Source: Streptomyces achromogenes (lineage in GTDB: Bacteria; Actinomycetota; Actinomycetes; Streptomycetales; Streptomycetaceae). From it: DNA of 64,000 nucleotides. The stretch lies in NCBI RefSeq assembly GCF_030816715.1, contig NZ_JAUSYH010000001.1:7440001-7504000 (forward strand), written 5' to 3'. The position numbers and the translations under genes are program-made. Below, piece after piece: positions 6,539-15,723 of this stretch (position 1 is its first letter; each line of letters opens with the position of its first letter). Below the pieces are notes generated by a model. It did no database searches. It was given only the letters and a program-made list of their open reading frames with translations, and was not told the DNA's origin.

Positions 6539-8728
6539 GTGCGCAACCACCTCGATCGTGACCTCACCCGTCTCTCCGCCGTCCGCAACCTGGGCATCCT
6601 CGCCCACGTCGACGCGGGCAAGACCACCGTGACGGAGCGGATCCTGTACGCCACCGGGACCACGCACAAGCGCGGCGAGGTCCACGACGGCACCACCGTC
6701 ACCGACTTCGACCCCCAGGAACGCGACCGCGGCATCACCATCTTCGCCGCGGCCGTCAGCTGCGCGTGGGAAGGCCACCGCGTCAACCTGATCGACACCC
6801 CCGGGCACGTCGACTTCGCCGACGAGGTGGAGCGGTCCCTGCGGGTACTGGACGGGGCGGTGGCCGTGTTCGACGCCGTGGCGGGCGTGGAACCGCAGAG
6901 CGAGTCCGTGTGGCGGCAGGCCGACCGTCACGGCGTGCCCAGGATCGCGTTCGTGAACAAACTGGACCGGGCGGGCGCCGACCTCGACGCCGCGGTGGAG
7001 TCCATCCGGGCCCGTCTGCACCCGGTGCCGCTGGTCGTCCAGCTGCCGATCGGGGCGGAGGACTCCTTCACGGGCGTCGTCGACCTGCTGCGCATGCGGG
7101 CGCTGACCTGGCGCGCGGACGACGGCGACACGCCCGTCGACACACCCGTTCCGGACGGCCTGCGGGAGGAGGCGCTGGGCCGGCGCAGGCGGCTGGAGGA
7201 AGCCGTGGCGGAGCGGCACCCGGCCGCCCTGGAGGAGTTCTGCGACCGCGGGACGCTGTCGGCGCCAACGCTCTCCGCGGCCCTGCGCGATCTCACCCGC
7301 ACGGGCGACGGGGTGGTCGTGCTCTGCGGCTCCGCCTACCGCAACCGGGGAATCCAGCCGCTGCTCGACGCCGTCGTCGCGTATCTGCCGTCGCCCCTGG
7401 ACGTGCCGCCGGTACGCGGTGCGGACCCGGCCGGCGGCGGGGGCCGCGGCGCCGGCCGGCAGCGCGACGCGGGCGGGGAGCAGCGTCCCGCCGACCCGAA
7501 CGCGCCGTTCGCGGCTCTCGCGTTCAAGGTCGGCGCCACGCCCACGGGCCGGCTGACCTACCTCAGGGTGTACTCGGGCACGATCGAGAAAGGAGACGCG
7601 GTGTGGGAGTCCGGCACGCGGCGCACCGAGCGGATCGGGCGGATCCTGCGGGTGCAGGCCGACCGGCACGCCCAGCTGGAGCGGGCGGTCGCCGGGGACA
7701 TCGTGGCGGTCGTCGGGCTGAAGGCGGCCCGCGCGGGCTCGACGCTGTGCGCGCCGGAGGCCCCCCTCGTCCTCGAGCCGCCCGGCGTGGCGGCCCCGGT
7801 CGTGTCGGTGGCGGTGGAGGCGCGGACGAGTGCCGACGCCGACCGTCTGGCGTCGGCGCTGGCGCGGTCGGCCGAGGAGGACCCGTCGCTGGTGGTCAGG
7901 ACCGACCCGGAGACCGGTCAGACGGTCCTGTCGGGCATGGGCGAACTGCATCTGGAGGTCGCGGTGGAGAAGATCCGCCGCAGTCTCGGGGTGGAGGTCA
8001 CCGTCGGCCGTCCTGGGGTGACCTACCGCGAGACGGTCGCCCGAGGCGTGTCCGGCCTCGTCTTCCGGCACGTCAAACAGGACGGCGGGGCCGGGCAGTT
8101 CGCGCATGTCGTGCTCGACGTCGAACCACTCGACGCCGAACCGCTCGGCACTGCGTCGCCGGGCGCCGGGTCGGCGGGTGTTGGGTCGCCGGACGCCGGG
8201 TCGCCGGGTGCGGAGGGCGGTGCCGCGACCGGGTTCGTGTTCCGTTCGGCCGTCGTCGGCGGACGGGTGCCGCAGGAGTACGTGCGTGCCGTGGAGGCCG
8301 GCTGCCGCGACGCCCTCGCCGAGGGCCCGCTCGGCGGACACCCGGTCACCGGCCTCAGGGTCACCCTGACCGACGGGGCGACGCATGTGAAGGACTCCTC
8401 CGAGACGGCCTTCCGCACGGCCGGCCGGCTCGGGCTCCGGGAGGCCCTGCGCCGCTGCGCGATGGTGCTGCTGGAACCGGTCGTCGAGGTCACGGTCACC
8501 GTGCCCGAGGCAGTGGTCGGCGGGGTCCTCGGCGACCTCGCAGGCCGGCGCGGGCGGGTCACCGACTCGACCGTGCGCGGCGGTTCGGCGGTCGTCACCG
8601 CGACCGTGCCGCTGGCCGAACTCTTCGGCTACGCGACCCGGTTGCGCAGCCGGACCCAGGGACGCGGCGCCTTCTCGGCCCGCCCGACGGGCTACGCCCC
8701 GGCGCCGACGGCGACACAGGCGCGTTAG
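6539..8728 (+). CDS. Elongation factor G paralogue (FusB-like translational GTPase)
   Basis: 729-residue translational GTPase. G1 is A-H-V-D-A-G-K-T-T near residue 21, G3 is D-T-P-G-H, G4 is N-K-L-D; domains II to V follow with S-G-M-G-E-L-H-L and V-T-Y-R-E-T. This is the full EF-G architecture. It starts at GTG 6539. It is a monocistronic copy, away from any ribosomal-protein operon, so it is probably the second EF-G of Streptomyces rather than the housekeeping fusA. Two low-complexity insertions stand out: a Gly/Arg-rich loop near residue 300 and a Gly-Ser-Pro repeat of ~25 residues inside domain IV. It may act in ribosome recycling, stress or drug tolerance; no direct evidence. Confidence 0.9.
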   Translation: MRNHLDRDLTRLSAVRNLGILAHVDAGKTTVTERILYATGTTHKRGEVHDGTTVTDFDPQERDRGITIFAAAVSCAWEGHRVNLIDTPGHVDFADEVERSLRVLDGAVAVFDAVAGVEPQSESVWRQADRHGVPRIAFVNKLDRAGADLDAAVESIRARLHPVPLVVQLPIGAEDSFTGVVDLLRMRALTWRADDGDTPVDTPVPDGLREEALGRRRRLEEAVAERHPAALEEFCDRGTLSAPTLSAALRDLTRTGDGVVVLCGSAYRNRGIQPLLDAVVAYLPSPLDVPPVRGADPAGGGGRGAGRQRDAGGEQRPADPNAPFAALAFKVGATPTGRLTYLRVYSGTIEKGDAVWESGTRRTERIGRILRVQADRHAQLERAVAGDIVAVVGLKAARAGSTLCAPEAPLVLEPPGVAAPVVSVAVEARTSADADRLASALARSAEEDPSLVVRTDPETGQTVLSGMGELHLEVAVEKIRRSLGVEVTVGRPGVTYRETVARGVSGLVFRHVKQDGGAGQFAHVVLDVEPLDAEPLGTASPGAGSAGVGSPDAGSPGAEGGAATGFVFRSAVVGGRVPQEYVRAVEAGCRDALAEGPLGGHPVTGLRVTLTDGATHVKDSSETAFRTAGRLGLREALRRCAMVLLEPVVEVTVTVPEAVVGGVLGDLAGRRGRVTDSTVRGGSAVVTATVPLAELFGYATRLRSRTQGRGAFSARPTGYAPAPTATQAR

Positions 8729-8773
8729 CTCCGGGCGCGGAACCGGCCTGGGGGTGTTCCGTCCCGGGGCTCC

Positions 8774-8835
8774 CCGGTGCGTGCCGCGAACAGATCGTGT
8801 CCGCGGCACGCACCGGATCCCGGGCCCCGGGATCC
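8774..8835. terminator. Bidirectional GC-rich hairpin terminator
   Basis: A perfect 15-bp stem (8774-8788 with 8802-8816, loop 13 nt) is followed by a second near-palindrome GGATCCCGGG/CCCGGGATCC (8815-8835). It lies in the convergent gap between the EF-G paralogue and the GH55 gene, and would stop transcription from both sides. There is no U-tract, as usual in Streptomyces. Confidence 0.8.
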
Positions 8836-8903
8836 GGTGCCTGGGGCCCGGTGCCCGGGTGGCAGCCCCGGTGCACCGTCGGAAGCCGGGGGCCAGGCCG
8901 CCG

Positions 8904-10742
8904 TCAGGGGTAGGAGACCACCGTCGACGGCACCGTCGACGTGCCGGACGTCGGCGCGCCGAGGTCGTTGATCACGTGCTCGTACTGGCCCTGGCCGCCC
9001 AGCGAGACCACCAGCAGGTCGTGGAACTTCACGCCCGGCACGTTCGGGGCCGCGAAGCCGTGATGCTGGACGATCGTGGGGTCGACGTTGTAGAAGCAGT
9101 AACTGCCCAGGCCCCAGCCCTCGTGCGCGGTGACGTCGTCGCCGACCTTGTAGGCGGCGTAGCCCTTCAGCGCGCCGTTGCGGATCGCCGCCTGGTTCGG
9201 GGCGTCGTACGCCTTCTCGTTCTGGAAGAAGATCGTGCGGCCGCGCTGCCCGTACCACTGCACGTCGTACTTGTTGAAATGCTCCACGAACAGGCCCGTG
9301 GCGAGCACGTCGTGGCCGTTGACGACGACCCCGTAGTCGGCGCGGTTGGTCTCCCAGCCGACGCCCTCGCCGTGGTCGGCGCGCCAGACCCAGGTGTGGT
9401 CGACGATCGTGTGCCGGTTGTTGATCACCATGCTGGTGGTGGCCCTGCCGGGGCCCGCCCCGCCGATCCTGATGAACACGTCCTGCACGGTGGTCGGGTC
9501 GGCGGAGTGGTCGCGCCGGGCTCCGGGCGGACCGACCTCCAGCAGGGTCGCGGAGTCGACCGGGCCGGCGTCGACGAGGAAGCCCGCCAGCCGGACGCCG
9601 TCCACGTCGGCGACCTTGAGCGCTGTGACGCCGTTGTCGGGGATCAGCGTGGCGTAGCCGAGGCCGAGGACGACGGTGCCGGCCCGGTTCACCCGGATCG
9701 GCCGGTCGAGGTGGTACACGCCCGGTGTGAGCAGCAGGTGCAGGCCCTGGTCGAGAGCCTGGTTGAGGGTGGCCGCGGAGACGCCCGGCTTGGCCACGTA
9801 GAACCGCGACAGGGGCAGCGAACTGCCACGCGGGGTGCCGCGGCCCCAGGTCACACCGCGTGCGTCGGTGCGCTTGGCGGGCAGGAACACGCGGTAACCG
9901 CCGCGGTCGACGTACAGGAACGGCTTCTCCCGGGAGACGGGCGTCGTCTCGAGCGTGGTGTAGGGCGGGCTGGGGAAACTCTGGGCGGGGGCGCCTTCGA
10001 CGCCCGAGAACACCATGTTCCACACGCCGTTGAGCCAGCTGCCGATGACACTGTCCCGGGTGTACCACTGCTGCTGCGAGTAGGGGCCGACCTCGCCTTC
10101 GATCCGGCTGTCGGCGATGTAACCGCCACTGGCCCAACCGAAGCCGGACGGCGCGAGGTTGAGGCCGCCGTGGACGTGCATCCGGCGGAACGGGGCCGCC
10201 TGGGCGACCGCCCATCGGTTGGTGCCGCTGACCGGGACGAGCGCGAGGTTCTCCGCCGAACGCCAGAAGTTCTGCGTGGCGTTGCCGCCGAACCAGCCCG
10301 CGTCGACGGTCACGTCGCCGTTGATGGTGGTGTCGTCGGGGGAGAGGCCGAGGCCGGCGATGGAGGTGTAGAAGCCGAGTTGGGCGTTGAGTCCGTGGTA
10401 GACGCCCGGCTTGAACAGCAGAGCGTAGCGTCCGGTGCCGAACTGGGCCGACTCCTGCTGCCGGAACACCTCGTCGAGGCGGGCCTGGATGCCGGGGGTC
10501 GACGGGTCGAAGACGAGGACGTTCGGACCGAGGTCGCCGCCGCCCGGCAGGGCGCACGGACGCCTGCCGCGCGAGGCGGCGACCCTGGCGCTGCCGGCCG
10601 ACGCGACGCCGGTTGACGCGGCGGACGCCGGTGCGGCGGCCAGTCCGGTGAGGGCGGGGGCGGCTGCGGCCGTGGCTGCGACCGCGAGCACGGATCTGCG
10701 GTGCACGGCCGGGGTTTCCGAAGGCGGCTGGGCCTGGGGCAT
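8904..10742 (-). CDS. Tat-exported GH55 exo-beta-1,3-glucanase
   Basis: 612 residues from ATG 10742 (GGAGAG site upstream). A twin-arginine signal H-R-R-S-V-L-A-V leads a hydrophobic segment ending in A-S-A-A, so the enzyme is folded inside and secreted. The rest matches GH55, two pectate-lyase-like beta-helices, as in the Streptomyces enzyme SacteLam55A. That enzyme's key residues line up at one constant offset: Gln181, Ser205, Glu487 (in F-V-E-H-F-N) and the general acid Glu509 (in Q-N-E-K-A-Y-D). It releases glucose from the non-reducing end of laminarin or callose. It is divergent from the sugar importer and GH1 genes that would take up and split the products, and has a palindromic operator in its promoter. 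Confidence 0.93.
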   Translation of the reverse strand: MPQAQPPSETPAVHRRSVLAVAATAAAAPALTGLAAAPASAASTGVASAGSARVAASRGRRPCALPGGGDLGPNVLVFDPSTPGIQARLDEVFRQQESAQFGTGRYALLFKPGVYHGLNAQLGFYTSIAGLGLSPDDTTINGDVTVDAGWFGGNATQNFWRSAENLALVPVSGTNRWAVAQAAPFRRMHVHGGLNLAPSGFGWASGGYIADSRIEGEVGPYSQQQWYTRDSVIGSWLNGVWNMVFSGVEGAPAQSFPSPPYTTLETTPVSREKPFLYVDRGGYRVFLPAKRTDARGVTWGRGTPRGSSLPLSRFYVAKPGVSAATLNQALDQGLHLLLTPGVYHLDRPIRVNRAGTVVLGLGYATLIPDNGVTALKVADVDGVRLAGFLVDAGPVDSATLLEVGPPGARRDHSADPTTVQDVFIRIGGAGPGRATTSMVINNRHTIVDHTWVWRADHGEGVGWETNRADYGVVVNGHDVLATGLFVEHFNKYDVQWYGQRGRTIFFQNEKAYDAPNQAAIRNGALKGYAAYKVGDDVTAHEGWGLGSYCFYNVDPTIVQHHGFAAPNVPGVKFHDLLVVSLGGQGQYEHVINDLGAPTSGTSTVPSTVVSYP

Positions 10743-10813
10743 GGGCGGCTCTCCTCGGTGCGGGCCGCTCACGGGGGAGCGGCTGGCTAAAGGAAGTGAA
10801 CGGGCACGTGCTT

Positions 10814-10865
10814 GAGAGCGCTCTCTCAGCGCTGAATGCTTCAACTACCCGAACGTGTCCGTCAA
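10814..10865 (-). promoter_or_regulatory. GH55 promoter with LacI-type operator
   Basis: On the minus strand a TTGACG -35 (10865-10860) and AAGCAT -10 (10841-10836), 18 bp apart, precede the palindrome GAGAGCGCTCTC (10814-10825), which would sit at the start of the transcript. The same 12-mer is the core of the operator in front of the GH16 gene at 52643-52662. It resembles the CebR/BglR class of LacI-family sites (core GAGCGCTC) that repress glucan-degrading genes in Streptomyces until an oligosaccharide inducer is present. Confidence 0.7.
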
Positions 10866-10978
10866 GTGGTGCGACCGGAGTCGTCCGCCGAAGCAGCCCT
10901 GGAGGTTTCGGTGTGACTCCGGCGCGGACCCGGTGCGGCCCCGGTGCGGCCCCGGTGTGGCCCTGTGCGCCGGAACTC

Positions 10979-11020
10979 TTGACGTGAGCCGCTTCCGAGG
11001 TTTAACTCACGTCCTAAATT
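10979..11020 (+). promoter_or_regulatory. Promoter region of the glucan importer operon
   Basis: TTGACG (10979-10984) forms a plausible -35 box with TTAACT 17 bp downstream (11002-11007). An inverted repeat GACGTGAG/CTCACGTC (10981-10988 and 11006-11013) covers it, and an AT-rich patch (CCTAAATTAAG) follows, unusual in this sequence. This looks like an operator unlike the GAGAGCGCTCTC site, so the importer may answer to a different regulator from GH55. The rest of the 306-bp gap holds only the GH55 promoter. Confidence 0.45.
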
Positions 11021-11048
11021 AAGTCCTGATGACACCGGGAGCCGACCC

Positions 11049-12365
11049 ATGCGCACCATTCGAGCCGCGGCCACAGGAGCCGTCGTCATGTCACTCGCCC
11101 TCGCGGCCACGGCCTGCGGAGGCGGCTCGACGGACGGCGGGGGATCCAACGACTCGCCGAAGACCCTGACGTACTGGGCCTCCAACCAGGGCGCGAGCAT
11201 CGAGGTGGACAAGAAGGTCCTGCAGCCGGAACTCGACAAGTTCGAGAAGCGCACCGGGATCAAGGTGAAGCTGGAGGTCGTCCCCTGGTCGGACCTGCTC
11301 AACCGGATCCTCACCGCGACCACGTCAGGTCAGGGCCCCGACGTCCTCAACATCGGCAACACCTGGTCGGCCTCGCTCCAGGCCACGGGCGCGCTGCTGC
11401 CCTGGAACGACGCGAACCTCGCGAAGATCGGCGGCAAGGACCGCTTCGTCGCCTCCGCGCTCGGCTCGACCGGCGCACAGGGGCAGGACCCGGCCGCGGT
11501 GCCGCTGTACTCGATGGCATACGCCCTGTACTACAACAAGCAGATCTTCGCCGACGCCGGCATCGCACAACCACCGGCCACCTGGGCCGAGTTGGTGGCG
11601 GACGGCAAGAAGATCCAGGCGAAGGGCAAGCAGGTGCTGGGCGCCGAGGGCGCGAACGTCGCGGAGAACATCCACCACGTCTTCGTCTTCGCCGAGCAGC
11701 ACGGCGCGGACTTCTTCACCGCCGACGGCAAGCCCGACTTCACCTCCGACGGCGTGGTCGCGGCGGTCGAGCAGTACGTCGGCCTGATGGCGAAGGACAA
11801 GGTCATCCCGCAGGGCAACGCCGAGTACGCGCAGAACCAGTCCGTGAGCGACTTCGCCAAGGGGAAGACCGCGATGCTGCTGTGGCAGTCCGCGTCCGCC
11901 AACCTCACGTCCCAGGGCATGAGCGCGGATGCGTACGGCATCGCCCCGGTGCCCGTGCGGTCCGGCTCCCCGGGCGCAGGAGCCCAGGTCAACTCGATGG
12001 TCGCGGGCATCAACCTGGCGGTCTTCAAGAACACCGACAACCTGGACGGCGCGACCGAGTTCGTGAAGTTCATGACCGGCGACGAGGAGCAGAAGATCCT
12101 CAACACGGCCTACAGCACCATCCCGCCGGTCGCCGCCGCCCAGTCGGACGCCGCGTTCAACTCACCGGCGAACGTGGTCCTCAAGGACACCCTGGCCAAG
12201 AGCGCCGCCGCGCTGCCCCAGGTCGCCGACGAGTCGCAGTTCGAGACGACGGTCGGCACGGCCGTCAAGGAACTGTTCGCCGACGCCGCCGCCGGCCGCG
12301 CGGTCACCACCGAGTCGGTGAAGGCCAGGCTCGCCAAGGCCCAGCAGCAGATGCCGGCGAAGTGA
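11049..12365 (+). CDS. Sugar ABC transporter, lipoprotein substrate-binding protein (family 1)
   Basis: 438 residues. The signal peptide ends in the lipobox A-T-A-C, followed by a Gly/Ser/Asp-rich tether; the mature part is a family-1 extracellular binding fold (L-T-Y-W-A-S near the start, W-S-D-L-L-N motif region). It would capture gluco-oligosaccharides, probably laminaribiose or larger beta-1,3-glucans judging from the GH55 and GH1 neighbours. It is the first gene of a four-gene operon; a GGGAG site precedes the ATG. The ligand is inferred from context only. Confidence 0.87.
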   Translation: MRTIRAAATGAVVMSLALAATACGGGSTDGGGSNDSPKTLTYWASNQGASIEVDKKVLQPELDKFEKRTGIKVKLEVVPWSDLLNRILTATTSGQGPDVLNIGNTWSASLQATGALLPWNDANLAKIGGKDRFVASALGSTGAQGQDPAAVPLYSMAYALYYNKQIFADAGIAQPPATWAELVADGKKIQAKGKQVLGAEGANVAENIHHVFVFAEQHGADFFTADGKPDFTSDGVVAAVEQYVGLMAKDKVIPQGNAEYAQNQSVSDFAKGKTAMLLWQSASANLTSQGMSADAYGIAPVPVRSGSPGAGAQVNSMVAGINLAVFKNTDNLDGATEFVKFMTGDEEQKILNTAYSTIPPVAAAQSDAAFNSPANVVLKDTLAKSAAALPQVADESQFETTVGTAVKELFADAAAGRAVTTESVKARLAKAQQQMPAK

Positions 12366-12370
12366 GCCCG

Positions 12371-13357
12371 ATGACCACCGCCGTCGAGGTCGCGAAACCT
12401 CCCGTACGCCCCGCCGGCGGCGGGACCCGGCGACCGCGCCCCGGCCGCCTCCGCCGCGTCGGACTGCCCTACCTGCTGCTCCTGCCCGCCCTGATCCTGG
12501 AACTCCTCGTCCACCTGGTGCCGATGGTGATCGGCATCGTCATGAGCTTCAAGGAACTCACCCAGTTCTACATCCGCGACTGGGGCACCGCCCCCTGGTC
12601 CGGCCTCGACAACTACCGGGTGTCGGTGGACTTCGACGCGCCCGTCGGCGAGGCCCTGCTCCACTCGTTCCTCGTCACCGTCGGCTTCACCCTGCTGTCG
12701 GTCGGCCTGTGCTGGCTCATCGGCACGGCGGCGGCGGTCTTCATGCAGGACGCCTTCCGCGGCCGCGGACTCCTGAGGGCGCTGTTCCTGGTGCCGTACG
12801 CGCTGCCCGTCTACGCGGCCGTGATCACCTGGGTCTTCATGTTCCAGCACGACAACGGCCTGGTGAACCACGTCCTGCACGACCAGCTGCACCTCACCGA
12901 CAAGCCGTCGTTCTGGCTCATCGGGGACAACAGCTTCTACGCGCTGCTCACCGTGTCGGTGTGGAAGGGCTGGCCGTTCGCCTTCCTCATCGTGATGGCG
13001 GGCCTGCAGAACATCCCGCGCGAGCTGTACGAGGCGGCCGCGCTGGACGGCGCCGGGGTGTGGCAGCAGCTCCGCCGCATCACCCTGCCGTCCCTGAGCC
13101 AGGTCAACCAGGTGCTGGTGCTGGTGCTGTTCCTGTGGACGTTCAACGATTTCAACACCCCCTACGTCCTGTTCGGCAGGGCCGCCCCGGAGGCCGCGGA
13201 CCTCATCTCGGTCCACATCTACCAAGCGTCCTTCGTCACCTGGAACTTCGGCACGGGATCGGCGATGTCGGTCCTGCTGCTGCTCTTCCTGCTGGCCGTG
13301 ACGGGCGTCTACCTGACCCTCACCTCGCGCAACCGGAGGTCGTCCCGTGCGCGGTGA
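12371..13357 (+). CDS. Sugar ABC transporter permease (MalF-like)
   Basis: 328 residues from ATG 12371, five bases after the binding-protein stop. After a basic N-terminal tail there are about six membrane segments and the cytoplasmic EAA loop with E-A-A-A-L-D-G-A-G, which docks the ATPase. It pairs with the next permease. No ATPase gene is present; in Streptomyces the shared ATPase MsiK normally powers such CUT1 importers, so this is expected rather than a defect. Confidence 0.9.
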   Translation: MTTAVEVAKPPVRPAGGGTRRPRPGRLRRVGLPYLLLLPALILELLVHLVPMVIGIVMSFKELTQFYIRDWGTAPWSGLDNYRVSVDFDAPVGEALLHSFLVTVGFTLLSVGLCWLIGTAAAVFMQDAFRGRGLLRALFLVPYALPVYAAVITWVFMFQHDNGLVNHVLHDQLHLTDKPSFWLIGDNSFYALLTVSVWKGWPFAFLIVMAGLQNIPRELYEAAALDGAGVWQQLRRITLPSLSQVNQVLVLVLFLWTFNDFNTPYVLFGRAAPEAADLISVHIYQASFVTWNFGTGSAMSVLLLLFLLAVTGVYLTLTSRNRRSSRAR

Positions 13358-14204
13358 CTCACCCATGGCGCCGCCGCGTTCCTTCCTCTGGTCCCGGCGG
13401 ATCTTCCTCACCCTGCTCACCGGCTTCGTGCTGCTGCCGGTGTACGTGATGGTCTCCAGCTCGCTCAAGCCGCTCGCAGACGTCACGGGCGAGTTCCGCT
13501 GGCTGCCCAGCGGTCTGACCGTCCGCCCGTACATCGACATCTGGTCCACCGTCCCGCTCGCCCGGTACTTCGTGAACTCGCTGATCGTGGCGGGTGCGGC
13601 GACGGTCTGCTCGGTGGTGATCGCGGTGTTCAGCGCGTACGCGGTGAGCCGTTACGACTTCCGCGGCAAACGCACCTTCACGGTCACCGTCCTGTCCACG
13701 CAGATGTTCCCCGGCATCCTCTTCCTGCTGCCGCTGTTCCTGCTCTACGTCAACATCGGCAACGCCACCGGCATCGCGCTGTTCGGCTCACGGGGCGGCC
13801 TGATCCTGACGTATCTGACGTTCTCGCTCCCCTTCTCCGTCTGGATGCTGATCGGGTACTTCGACTCGGTGCCGCGCGACCTCGACGAGGCCGCCCTGGT
13901 CGACGGCTGCGGCCCGCTCGGCGCGCTGTTCCGGATCGTCGTGCCGGCCGCGACCCCCGGCATCGTCGCCGTGGCCGTCTACGCCTTCATGACCGCCTGG
14001 GGCGAGGTGCTGTTCGCGTCCGTCATGACCAACGACACCACCCGCACGCTCGCCGTCGGACTCCAGGGCTACTCCACCCTCAACGACGTGTACTGGAACC
14101 AGATCATGGCCGCCTCGCTCGTCGTCAGCGTGCCCGTGGTCGCCGGGTTCCTGCTGCTCCAGCGCTATCTCGTCACCGGCCTGACGGCGGGCGCCGTCAA
14201 GTGA
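13347..14204 (+). CDS. Sugar ABC transporter permease (MalG-like)
   Basis: 285 residues, six membrane segments, with the EAA loop D-E-A-A-L-V-D-G-C-G. It starts at GTG 13347 inside the end of the previous permease (11-nt overlap); an ATG six codons later (13365) is an alternative. It completes the importer channel. It is translationally coupled to the neighbours on both sides. Confidence 0.9.
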   Translation: MRGDSPMAPPRSFLWSRRIFLTLLTGFVLLPVYVMVSSSLKPLADVTGEFRWLPSGLTVRPYIDIWSTVPLARYFVNSLIVAGAATVCSVVIAVFSAYAVSRYDFRGKRTFTVTVLSTQMFPGILFLLPLFLLYVNIGNATGIALFGSRGGLILTYLTFSLPFSVWMLIGYFDSVPRDLDEAALVDGCGPLGALFRIVVPAATPGIVAVAVYAFMTAWGEVLFASVMTNDTTRTLAVGLQGYSTLNDVYWNQIMAASLVVSVPVVAGFLLLQRYLVTGLTAGAVK

Positions 14205-14251
14205 CCTCCACCGCGTCCTCCCCCTCCTCCCCCTCCTCCGAAGGGACTTCC

Positions 14252-15610
<1,359 letters not shown>

Positions 15611-15622
15611 GGCCGTCGGGTC

Positions 15623-15651
15623 GTCCGGCCGGGACCTCGTCCGGCCGGGAC
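15623..15651. terminator. Repeated hairpin in the convergent gap after GH1
   Basis: The 13-mer GTCCGGCCGGGAC occurs twice in direct orientation (15623-15635 and 15639-15651); each copy can fold on itself because its ends GTCC/GGAC are complementary. It lies between the convergent GH1 and kinase genes and may act as a bidirectional terminator. Confidence 0.45.
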
Positions 15652-15723
15652 GGGGGGCACGGGGGAGGCCGGCTGGACGGTCCCGCGCTCCACGCCTCGG
15701 GCCCCGGGGCCTTGCCGCTCGCG

